The notes under the pieces were generated by a model. That model had not been told where the DNA came from. It ran no database searches and saw only the letters and a list, made by a program, of their open reading frames with translations. From Bacillota bacterium (GTDB lineage Bacteria > Bacillota > Clostridia > Lachnospirales > Lachnospiraceae): DNA of 24,190 nt. The stretch is taken from assembly GCA_023415055.1 (NCBI GenBank), contig JAEZLZ010000010.1:1-24190 (forward strand). The letters run 5' to 3'. Position 1 is the stretch's first letter. Every line of letters starts with the position of its first letter. This document shows positions 1 through 5,658 of the stretch, piece by piece. The position numbers were made by a program, and so were the translations under genes.

Positions 1-1
1 A

Positions 2-517
2 GAGGCTAATTGGTACGTTGTTCACACCTATTCAGGGTACGAGAACAAAGTAAAAGCGAACATTGAGAAGACAATTGAAAACAGAAAACTGCAGGATCAG
101 ATTTTAGAAGTATCTGTTCCGATGCAAGACGTAATCGAAGTAAAGAACGGTGTCAAGAAACGTGTTCAAAAGAAGATGTTTCCCGGTTATGTGCTTCTCC
201 ATATGGTTATGAACGATGACGTATGGTATGTAGTTCGTAATACCAGAGGTGTAACAGGCTTTGTTGGCCCGGACTCAAAGCAACCCGTTCCGTTAACGGA
301 TCTTGAGATGCGTAGCATGGGAATCAAATCTGATGAAGTCTCCTTGGATTTCGAAATCGGCGATACGGTTACTGTTACTTCCGGCGTATGGGAGAATACA
401 ACAGGACAGATTAGAGCGATTAATACCCATAAGCAGATTGTTACAATCAGCGTGGATATGTTCGGACGTGAGACCCCTGTCGAGATAGGTTTCAGTGAAG
501 TTAAGGTTCGCAGATAA
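2..517 (+). CDS. nusG: Transcription termination/antitermination factor NusG (5'-truncated by window edge)
   Basis: NusG binds RNA polymerase and modulates pausing, termination and transcription-translation coupling. The frame is open from base 2 (EANWYVVHTYSGYENKVKAN), which matches the usual NusG N-terminus, so only about the first two residues are missing; 171 residues remain against a family length near 175. The N-terminal NGN domain includes the conserved KMFPGYVLL stretch, and the KOW domain begins near FEIGDTVTVTSG and ends at the usual acid/base tail SEVKVRR. The protein looks complete and ordinary. It heads the ribosomal protein block, separated from rplK by a 186-nt structured leader. 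An internal ATG at 122 is in frame but cannot be the start, because the conserved N-terminal motif lies upstream of it. Confidence 0.97.
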   Translation, partial: EANWYVVHTYSGYENKVKANIEKTIENRKLQDQILEVSVPMQDVIEVKNGVKKRVQKKMFPGYVLLHMVMNDDVWYVVRNTRGVTGFVGPDSKQPVPLTDLEMRSMGIKSDEVSLDFEIGDTVTVTSGVWENTTGQIRAINTHKQIVTISVDMFGRETPVEIGFSEVKVRR

Positions 518-580
518 TCGAATGCAAGAGGGTTAGCTAGCTGATTCATCTTGTTCAAAACATCCGTGCATGTAAAAAAA

Positions 581-632
581 GGGAACCAGTATTCCCTGAG
601 CGAATTACTTTCGCAGGCGGATATTATCCGCC
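581..632 (+). promoter_or_regulatory. Three consecutive hairpins in the nusG-rplK spacer
   Basis: Three short stem-loops follow each other almost without gaps: GGGAA 581-585 with TTCCC 592-596, GCGAA 600-604 with TTCGC 610-614, and GGCGGA 616-621 with TCCGCC 627-632. None is followed by a T-run, so they are not intrinsic terminators. They may be part of the leader fold ahead of the L1-type element or a processing site; the function is not known. Confidence 0.5.
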
Positions 633-654
633 AAATGTAACTTAGGTTAGTTAC

Positions 655-682
655 GTGGGAGGGAAATTCCCGCAAACACCAC
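655..682 (+). promoter_or_regulatory. Putative L1-binding leader element upstream of rplK
   Basis: GTGGGAGG at 655-662 is followed by a small GGGA/TCCC hairpin (661-664 with 668-671) and closed by ACACCAC, so GTGG 655-658 pairs with CCAC 679-682. The GTGGGAGG...ACCAC pattern copies the L1-binding part of the 23S rRNA L1 stalk (GGUGGGAGG...UACCACC). Ribosomal protein L1 is known to repress the L11-L1 operon by binding such a mimic. The rplK Shine-Dalgarno AGGAGG follows at about 689-694. Confidence 0.6.
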
Positions 683-703
683 ATTATCAGGAGGTATGCT
701 ATC

Positions 704-1129
704 ATGGCAAAAAAAGTAACAGGTTATATCAAATTACAGATTCCAGCAGGCAAGGCGACACCGGCTCCCCCGGTAGGACCCGCACTTGGTCAGCACGGCG
801 TAAACATTGTTCAGTTTACAAAGGAATTTAATGCAAGAACTGCAGATCAGGATGGTATTATTACACCCGTAGTTATTACCGTATATGCTGACAGAAGCTT
901 CAGCTTCGTAACAAAGACTCCTCCGGCAGCTGTATTGATTAAGAAGTCTCTTAATCTTAAGTCCGGTTCCGCTACCCCGAACAAGACGAAGGTAGCAAAG
1001 CTTTCAAAGGCAGAGCTTAGAAGAATTGCAGAGCTCAAGATGCCCGATTTAAATGCAGCAAGCGTTGAAGCAGCGATGAGTATGATCGCAGGTACCGCTA
1101 GAAGCATGGGCGTAACAATCGAAGAATAA
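704..1129 (+). CDS. rplK: 50S ribosomal protein L11
   Basis: L11 binds the GTPase-associated centre of 23S rRNA and forms the base of the L7/L12 stalk; it is also needed for RelA activation during the stringent response. The 141-residue product has the standard length and the proline-rich N-terminal motif PAGKATPAPPVGPALGQHG, followed by an N-terminal domain to about residue 70 and the RNA-binding C-terminal domain ending in the typical GTARSMGVTIEE. The start ATG is preceded by AGGAGG at good spacing. It is first in the L11-L1 pair and preceded by a candidate L1-binding leader that would repress both genes when free L1 accumulates. Nothing unusual is seen in the protein. Confidence 0.98.
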   Translation: MAKKVTGYIKLQIPAGKATPAPPVGPALGQHGVNIVQFTKEFNARTADQDGIITPVVITVYADRSFSFVTKTPPAAVLIKKSLNLKSGSATPNKTKVAKLSKAELRRIAELKMPDLNAASVEAAMSMIAGTARSMGVTIEE

Positions 1130-1173
1130 AACAGCATGGTTGAAAGAGACTGTGCGATTGAGAATCTAATAAC

Positions 1174-1250
1174 GTGGGAGGAAATGTCGATTGTATTAAG
1201 CAATTGACATTGCGGAATTCGACGAATTCCGTTTTCTCCGATAAAACCAC
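1174..1250 (+). promoter_or_regulatory. Putative L1-binding three-way junction upstream of rplA
   Basis: GTGGGAGG 1174-1181 reappears here, closed by CCAC 1247-1250 in GATAAAACCAC, close to the UACCACC side of the rRNA L1 site. Between these arms are two hairpins: AATGTCGATTG 1183-1193 with CAATTGACATT 1201-1211 (one G-T pair), and CGGAATTC 1213-1220 with GAATTCCG 1224-1231. The whole would form a three-way junction ending just before the rplA AGGAGG (about 1252-1257), well placed to control L1 translation by feedback. Confidence 0.6.
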
Positions 1251-1265
1251 TAGGAGGTTTATAGA

Positions 1266-1958
1266 ATGAAAAGAGGAAAGAAATATCAAGATTCTGCGAA
1301 GTTAATCGACAGAGCAGTTCAATATGATGCAGCAGAAGCAATCGGCTTAGTTAAGAAGTCCGCAGTTGCAAAATTCGATGAGACCATCGAAGCGCACATC
1401 AGACTCGGTGTTGATGGACGTCATGCTGATCAGCAGGTTCGTGGTGCGGTAGTATTACCTCACGGAACCGGTAAGACAGTACGTGTACTTGTATTCGCAA
1501 AGGGTCCTAAGGCAGAGGAAGCTTTAGCAGCTGGTGCTGATTATGTTGGTGCAGATGATTTAATACCCAAGATTCAAAATGAAAACTGGTTCGAATTCGA
1601 CGTAGTTGTAGCAACCCCTGATATGATGGGTGTTGTTGGTCGTTTAGGTCGTGTCCTTGGACCTAAGGGCTTAATGCCGAACCCGAAGGCAGGTACCGTA
1701 ACTATGGATGTTACCAAGGCAGTTAATGATATCAAAGCCGGTAAGATCGAATACAGATTGGACAAGACAAACATCATCCATGTTCCGCTCGGCAAGGCTT
1801 CCTTTACCGAAGAAATGTTGAATGATAACTTCCAGACCTTAATGGGCGCTGTAATTAAGGCTAAGCCCTCCGCAGCAAAGGGACAGTATCTGAAGAGCGT
1901 AACCTTAGCTTCTACTATGGGTCCTGGCGTAAAGCTGAATACAGCAAAATTAGGCTAA
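1266..1958 (+). CDS. rplA: 50S ribosomal protein L1
   Basis: L1 forms the mobile L1 stalk of the large subunit and assists release of deacylated tRNA from the E site; free L1 also represses its own operon by binding leader mRNA. The 230-residue product has the normal length. It begins MKRGKKYQDSAKLID, carries the typical VRGAVVLPHGTGK segment near residues 58-70, the GRLGRVLGPKGLMPNPKAGT signature in the middle, and ends TMGPGVKLNTAKL. An AGGAGG at good distance supports the ATG. A structured 77-nt element with an L1-site mimic lies directly upstream, separate from the one before rplK. The gene after it, rplJ, has its own promoter. Confidence 0.98.
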   Translation: MKRGKKYQDSAKLIDRAVQYDAAEAIGLVKKSAVAKFDETIEAHIRLGVDGRHADQQVRGAVVLPHGTGKTVRVLVFAKGPKAEEALAAGADYVGADDLIPKIQNENWFEFDVVVATPDMMGVVGRLGRVLGPKGLMPNPKAGTVTMDVTKAVNDIKAGKIEYRLDKTNIIHVPLGKASFTEEMLNDNFQTLMGAVIKAKPSAAKGQYLKSVTLASTMGPGVKLNTAKLG

Positions 1959-2035
1959 TTTTTGAAACAGGATATTTGTTTCAGGTAAGTTAAGAAGATT
2001 ACAGAGGTGTACGGACATGATATTGGATTTTAGTG

Positions 2036-2064
2036 TTGACATATAATAATGTCCATGCTATAAT
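2036..2064 (+). promoter_or_regulatory. Sigma-A-type promoter for rplJ-rplL
   Basis: TTGACA at 2036-2041 and TATAAT at 2059-2064, both perfect consensus hexamers, separated by exactly 17 bp. It lies 78 bp after the rplA stop and would start transcription near 2071, just ahead of the L10-type leader RNA. Confidence 0.9.
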
Positions 2065-2101
2065 CCTAATGCGTGTAAGTGAATTTTATGTAATTTACTT
2101 A

Positions 2102-2222
2102 TAAAGCTGCCGAAGACAGTAGGTGCCGCAAGGCATAAGGTGTTAACGCCTACCGAGGGAAAGTTGATTTAATCATTATGATTTTGTTGACCTCTTTCTG
2201 CCTCGGCGGAAAGAGGTTTTTT
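2102..2222 (+). promoter_or_regulatory. L10-type ribosomal leader with transcription attenuator
   Basis: The conserved leader (GCCGAAGACAGTAGGTGCC...) forms GTAGGTG 2119-2125 with CGCCTAC 2147-2153 around an inner TGCC/GGCA stem with a GCAA loop, the pattern of the known L10 leader bound by the L10-(L12)4 complex. CCGAGGGAAAG 2153-2163 can pair with CTTTC 2194-2198 plus CCTCGG 2201-2206 (two-base bulge). That antiterminator excludes the terminator hairpin CCTCTTTC 2191-2198 / GAAAGAGG 2209-2216, followed by six T. L10-L12 excess would stabilise the upstream stem, free the terminator arm and stop transcription. Confidence 0.9.
2191..2222 (+). terminator. Attenuator terminator of the rplJ leader
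   Basis: CCTCTTTC 2191-2198 pairs with GAAAGAGG 2209-2216 with additional GC pairs possible inside, and TTTTTT follows at 2217-2222. It lies in the leader of rplJ rather than at an operon end, so it is conditional. A copy of TTGTTGACCTC (2184-2194) recurs at 2252-2262, after a further GAAACGA/TCGTTTC hairpin at 2231-2248. Confidence 0.9.
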
Positions 2223-2362
2223 ATACAAGTGAAACGATCTATCGTTTCATCTTGTTGACCTCGACTCATAGGTAGTATGTTTTACAAAGAAATGGATTAT
2301 TGACTGCAGTAGAAGATGATTGCTGGCGATAATCCGCAAAATGATACAAGGAGGTGTACGTA

Positions 2363-2848
2363 ATTGCAAAAGTTGAATTAAAACAACCTGTAGTTGAAGA
2401 GATTAAAGGTTATGTTGGCCAGGCTAAGGCTGCTGTATTAGTAGACTATCGTGGTTTAACCGTTGCTCAGGATACAGAGCTTCGTAAGAAATTAAGAGAT
2501 GCTGGTGTTGTATATAAGGTTTATAAGAACACTATGCTTAACTTTGCATTTAAGGGTACAGAATTCGAAGCATTAGCTAAGGATCTGAACGGACCTACAG
2601 CTGTAGCTTTCGGCTTGGATGATGCAACCGTTCCGGCAAGAATTATTCTTGAATGTACTAAGACAATGCCTAAGTTAGAGTTTAAAGCTGGCGTAGTTGA
2701 AGGAACTTATTATGATACAAAGGCAATTCAAGTTATCGCAACTATCCCGTCCAGAGAAGTTCTTATTTCCAAGTTACTTGGAAGCTTACAGTCTCCTATT
2801 ACAAACTTTGCTCGTGTACTTAAACAGATCGCAGAAAAGCAGGCATAA
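2363..2848 (+). CDS. rplJ: 50S ribosomal protein L10, apparent ATT start codon
   Basis: L10 anchors the L7/L12 dimers to L11 and rRNA, forming the factor-recruiting stalk; the L10-L12 complex represses its own leader. From 2363 the product is 161 residues and begins (M)AKVELKQPVVEEI, the usual clostridial L10 N-terminus; it carries the VDYRGLTVAQDTELRKKLRD signature and ends in the L12-binding helix NFARVLKQIAEKQA. The strong Shine-Dalgarno AAGGAGG occupies 2348-2354. The only standard in-frame codon upstream is GTG at 2354, which overlaps that site and cannot initiate from it. ATT at 2363 has eight bases of spacing and gives exactly the family start. The alternative TTG at 2364 is out of frame. 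The protein call is certain; the ATT start is a strong inference. Confidence 0.96.
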   Translation: MAKVELKQPVVEEIKGYVGQAKAAVLVDYRGLTVAQDTELRKKLRDAGVVYKVYKNTMLNFAFKGTEFEALAKDLNGPTAVAFGLDDATVPARIILECTKTMPKLEFKAGVVEGTYYDTKAIQVIATIPSREVLISKLLGSLQSPITNFARVLKQIAEKQA

Positions 2849-2904
2849 TTAAAACTGTAGGTTACGAAGCGACTGTTTCACAGATCGCAGAAAAGCAGGC
2901 ATAA
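2824..2904 (+). repeat. Direct duplication of the 3' end of rplJ
   Basis: The last 25 bases of rplJ including its stop (2824-2848, starting ACAGATCGCAG and ending GCATAA) occur again without change at 2880-2904, 56 bp downstream and outside the gene. This is the trace of a small duplication; the second copy is non-coding and lies in the rplJ-rplL spacer. Confidence 0.85.
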
Positions 2905-2973
2905 GTTATAATAGTGACCCGATTGAAAAATCAATACGAAAACAAATAAAATAAATTATGGAGGTATGTTAAA

Positions 2974-3336
2974 ATGACAACTCAGGATTTTATCCAGGCA
3001 ATTAAAGGCCTTACAGTATTAGAGTTAAATGATTTAGTAAAAGCATGTGAAGAAGAATTTGGTGTATCCGCAGCAGCAGGCGTTGTAGTAGCAGCTGGTC
3101 CCGCAGCAGTAGAAGAGGAAGAGAAGACTGAATTCAACGTAGAGTTAACAGAAGCAGGCCCCAACAAGGTTAAGGTTATCAAGGTTGTTCGTGAAGTAAC
3201 CGGTTTAGGCTTAAAGGAAGCTAAGGATCTTGTAGATGCAGCTCCTAAGACAGTTAAGGAAGGCGCAAACAAGGCAGAAGCTGATGATCTTAAGGCTAAG
3301 TTAGAAGCTGAAGGCGCTAAAGTAACATTAAAGTAA
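2974..3336 (+). CDS. rplL: 50S ribosomal protein L7/L12
   Basis: L7/L12 is the multicopy stalk protein that recruits elongation, initiation and release factors. The product is 120 residues, normal for the family. The N-terminal dimerisation segment (about 1-32, TVLELNDLVKACEEEFGV) is followed by the alanine/glutamate-rich flexible hinge (33-52) and the C-terminal factor-binding domain (53-120) with EKTEFNVEL, KVIKVVREVTGLGLKEAKDLV and the ending EGAKVTLK. The start is preceded by TGGAGG. It is transcribed with rplJ from the attenuated promoter. The rpoB gene that usually follows rplL in Firmicutes is absent; transcription meets a strong terminator 10 bp after the stop. Confidence 0.98.
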   Translation: MTTQDFIQAIKGLTVLELNDLVKACEEEFGVSAAAGVVVAAGPAAVEEEEKTEFNVELTEAGPNKVKVIKVVREVTGLGLKEAKDLVDAAPKTVKEGANKAEADDLKAKLEAEGAKVTLK

Positions 3337-3345
3337 GAATTCAAA

Positions 3346-3373
3346 ATCCTGCTCGAAAGAGCAGGATTTTTTT
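3346..3373 (+). terminator. Intrinsic terminator, copy 1, end of the rplJ-rplL unit
   Basis: ATCCTGCTC 3346-3354 pairs perfectly with GAGCAGGAT 3359-3367 across a GAAA tetraloop, followed by an uninterrupted T-run to 3373. It is the canonical 3' end of the ribosomal protein transcript. Confidence 0.95.
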
Positions 3374-3473
3374 GCTTGAATGCTTCTTTCAAGCAAAAGT
3401 TGCGAAGCAACGAATTCTTAACGAGCAAGTTGCTGAAGGCAAATTGCGAGTCTGGGTATAACAAAGACAGGGG

Positions 3474-3501
3474 ATCCTGCTCGAAAGAGCAGGATTTTTT
3501 T
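3474..3501 (+). terminator. Intrinsic terminator, copy 2
   Basis: Identical hairpin to copy 1 (3474-3495, GAAA loop, nine base pairs) with a T-run to 3501, 128 bp further downstream. Confidence 0.85.
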
Positions 3502-3601
3502 GCTTGAATGCTTCTTTCAAGCAAAGGTTGCGAAGCAACGAATTCTTAACGAGCAAGCTGCTGAAGGCAAATTGCGAGTCTGGGCATAACAAAGACAGGG
3601 G

Positions 3602-3629
3602 ATCCTGCTCGAAAGAGCAGGATTTTTTT
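3602..3629 (+). terminator. Intrinsic terminator, copy 3
   Basis: Third identical hairpin (3602-3623) with a T-run to 3629. The repeat then diverges, so this copy forms the downstream edge of the array and insulates the following gene from read-through. Confidence 0.85.
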
Positions 3630-3733
3630 GCTTGCAGAATCTATAAAATAAAACAGAGAATACGACATTTATCTGGTTTTTATTTTTGTATTGTGATAAA
3701 ATAGATAAAAAGTCCTAGTAGGAGTAACAATAT

Positions 3734-5419
3734 ATGGTTTATTTGACATTATTATCCATAATAGCTTCCGTGATCTATTTCTTTGTAGGCTTCTATGTCA
3801 TTCGCCTACATAGAAAGTCAGATATATGTAAGATGTTTTTTGTACTAACGCTCTCGATGACAATCTGGTCCTTACCGGGAAGCTTTGTATATTTGGCAGA
3901 AAATACGATGGAGTATGCCTTCTGGAATAAAATCTCTGCATTTGGATGGTGTACCTTTGAAGCAATCTGTTTGTATTTTGTTTTGACTATGACGGGAAAT
4001 AAACTTATTCGGCATTGGTATAATAGGCTTTTGATATTGCTGCCGGCGGGTATTTCTCTATTCATGGTTCTTTTCCTTTTTGGCCCCAACATTGATACAC
4101 CGCCAATCATCGAGAAGATTTTTTATAACGGAAATTTTACTTACAATTCACTCTATACATTACTTAGTATTATCTTAATTGTGCGATGGGGAATAAAATC
4201 GAAAAGTAGAATTCAAAAAAAGCAAGCGTATATTATTTCGATTTGCAGTATTATATCATTTCTCTTAACACTGATCATGCAGACCATTCTGCCTGCTATG
4301 GGGTTACTGAATATTCCTGATATAGGGCAATTATATTCTCTGGTTATGATTTTTGGCGTTTTCTACTCTATTAGTCAATACCAATTTATGTCTATCCCGA
4401 CTTCGTTGATAACCAACAAATTATTTCAAGAGTTGACGGGACTGGCTTTTCTTGTGGATACACAAGGATATATAATCAAGGCTAATCGAGAAATCTATTC
4501 CCTACTTTATTATTCGGAAGTTGAGGTGATAGGAAAGCATATTACTGGAATTATAAATAATTCGAATATAGATAAACTGATGGAAACAAGCGACACAATT
4601 CATGCAACAGTAAGATTTGATGAGATCTATATTTCATCAAAGAATGGTGGTACAATTCCGTTTAAAGTTTCAGTAATACCTTTGAAGAAAAAGTCAGGTA
4701 CTAAATTAGGACTGCTAGTACTTGGTGAAGACATCAGGGCAACGAAAGAATTATTCAATGAAATAGAAAAGCACAAATCGACAAATGAAAGATTGATTAA
4801 TACGGAAGAGATACTAAAACAGAACAACGAAGATATCAATAAATTGAATCATGAGCTTATTGAGATGAATAGTATACTGTTGCAAAAATCAAATAAAGAT
4901 AGTCTGACGAACCTTCATAATCATCAATATATCAATATGATATTAGAGAATCTTTTGGAACAGAGGTCTCAGGATCATAATGGTATCTGTGTTATGATGC
5001 TTGATATCGATTATTTTAAAAAGGTGAATGATAATTATGGGCATCAGGCAGGAGATCGAATCCTGGTTACGATCAGCGAGATTATTGAAAAAGCCATACG
5101 AGAAGAAGACTATCTCGGTCGTTATGGTGGAGAAGAATTTCTTGTTGTAATGCCAAGTATCGGAATTGAGGCGGCCACTATATTTGCTGAGAAGATTCGT
5201 AGTAGTATTCAATCCTACGATTTTGGGTGGAAAAATCTCGTCGTGACGGTGAGTATCGGAGTTGCACAGTCTGCAGGAGAATCAGCCAATGCTTTAATAA
5301 ATAAAGCGGATAAGCTTCTATATCAAGCGAAAGCCAAAGGTAGGAACCGTTTTGAATTAGAGCTGGAAGAGGACTTGCTTTCACCGGATCAGAGTGATGA
5401 AATAGCTTTATGTGAGTAA
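3734..5419 (+). CDS. Membrane diguanylate cyclase (7TM-PAS-GGDEF)
   Basis: Predicted to make cyclic di-GMP from two GTP in response to a signal sensed in or near the membrane. Seven hydrophobic helices fill residues 1 to about 225, as in the 7TM region found at the N-terminus of some histidine kinases. A PAS-like domain follows (about 230-345, TGLAFLVDTQGYIIKANREI), then a coiled-coil linker (about 345-395) and a GGDEF domain (about 395-540). The active-site loop is GGEEF at 465-469, and the RxxD inhibition site is present as REED 456-459, exactly five residues before it, so the enzyme looks both active and product-inhibited. GGAG at 3721-3724 supports the ATG. The promoter is not clear; TAAAAT at 3697-3702 is a possible -10. 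A terminator follows, so the gene appears monocistronic. Confidence 0.92.
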   Translation: MVYLTLLSIIASVIYFFVGFYVIRLHRKSDICKMFFVLTLSMTIWSLPGSFVYLAENTMEYAFWNKISAFGWCTFEAICLYFVLTMTGNKLIRHWYNRLLILLPAGISLFMVLFLFGPNIDTPPIIEKIFYNGNFTYNSLYTLLSIILIVRWGIKSKSRIQKKQAYIISICSIISFLLTLIMQTILPAMGLLNIPDIGQLYSLVMIFGVFYSISQYQFMSIPTSLITNKLFQELTGLAFLVDTQGYIIKANREIYSLLYYSEVEVIGKHITGIINNSNIDKLMETSDTIHATVRFDEIYISSKNGGTIPFKVSVIPLKKKSGTKLGLLVLGEDIRATKELFNEIEKHKSTNERLINTEEILKQNNEDINKLNHELIEMNSILLQKSNKDSLTNLHNHQYINMILENLLEQRSQDHNGICVMMLDIDYFKKVNDNYGHQAGDRILVTISEIIEKAIREEDYLGRYGGEEFLVVMPSIGIEAATIFAEKIRSSIQSYDFGWKNLVVTVSIGVAQSAGESANALINKADKLLYQAKAKGRNRFELELEEDLLSPDQSDEIALCE

Positions 5420-5428
5420 AATTATAGT

Positions 5429-5475
5429 TTCCCGGAAAATGCAGATGCTAGAATCTACAATTTCCGGGAATTTTT
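5429..5475 (+). terminator. Terminator after the diguanylate cyclase gene
   Basis: TTCCCGGAAA 5429-5438 pairs perfectly with TTTCCGGGAA 5461-5470 across a 22-base loop, followed by five T (5471-5475). Confidence 0.85.
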
Positions 5476-5570
5476 CGTGTGTAAACAGGTATCAGAGAAG
5501 CGCACATAAATAGTTTGAAAAGCATGTATTATCGCTTTACTTAGTTTACTTGGTTTTATGTTAAATGTAT

Positions 5571-5598
5571 TTGAAATAATTTCATGGTTTGCTATAAT
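5571..5598 (+). promoter_or_regulatory. Promoter for the Ig-like secreted protein
   Basis: TTGAAA 5571-5576 and TATAAT 5593-5598 with a 16-bp spacer, about 60 bp ahead of the chosen start codon. Confidence 0.65.
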
Positions 5599-5658
5599 AA
5601 ACTGGGATAGAAAAATATGGCAGAAATATGCGTGCCTTATAATCAAGGAGGAAAAGGG

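Larger units (their letters stand above)
3346..3634 (+). repeat. Tandem repeat, 128-bp period, two full units plus a third partial unit
   Basis: Units start at 3346, 3474 and 3602, exactly 128 bp apart. Each begins with the ATCCTGCTC-GAAA-GAGCAGGAT hairpin and T-run. The full units continue with a GCTTGAA/TTCAAGC hairpin, a GTTGC-GAA-GCAAC hairpin and a conserved tail ending AACAAAGACAGGGG. The two full units differ at only a few positions; the third stops after the T-run and GCTTG. No coding function is visible, and frames open on either strand across the array have no ribosome-binding site. Downstream of it, 3635-3733 holds only the leader of the next gene. Confidence 0.93.

Noticed and set aside
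2354..2362. GTG start for rplJ
   Set aside because: The codon overlaps the AAGGAGG sequence that must pair with 16S rRNA, and it adds three residues not found in L10.
2982..3524. 180-residue open frame on the minus strand across rplL and the repeats
   Set aside because: It lies antisense to rplL, owes its length to alanine/serine-rich complement codons, and its N-terminal part translates the terminator repeat twice (the same residues recur).
3346..3634. Possible CRISPR array
   Set aside because: The units are 128 bp and conserved throughout, with no variable spacers; each holds a terminator hairpin with T-run.
3504..3704. 66-codon open frame on the plus strand
   Set aside because: It runs through the tandem repeat and terminator copy 3, and has no ribosome-binding site or recognisable protein pattern.
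5617..5658. Earlier ATG for the Ig-like secreted protein
   Set aside because: It adds a polar stretch before the signal peptide and lacks a Shine-Dalgarno; AAGGAGG is placed for 5659.
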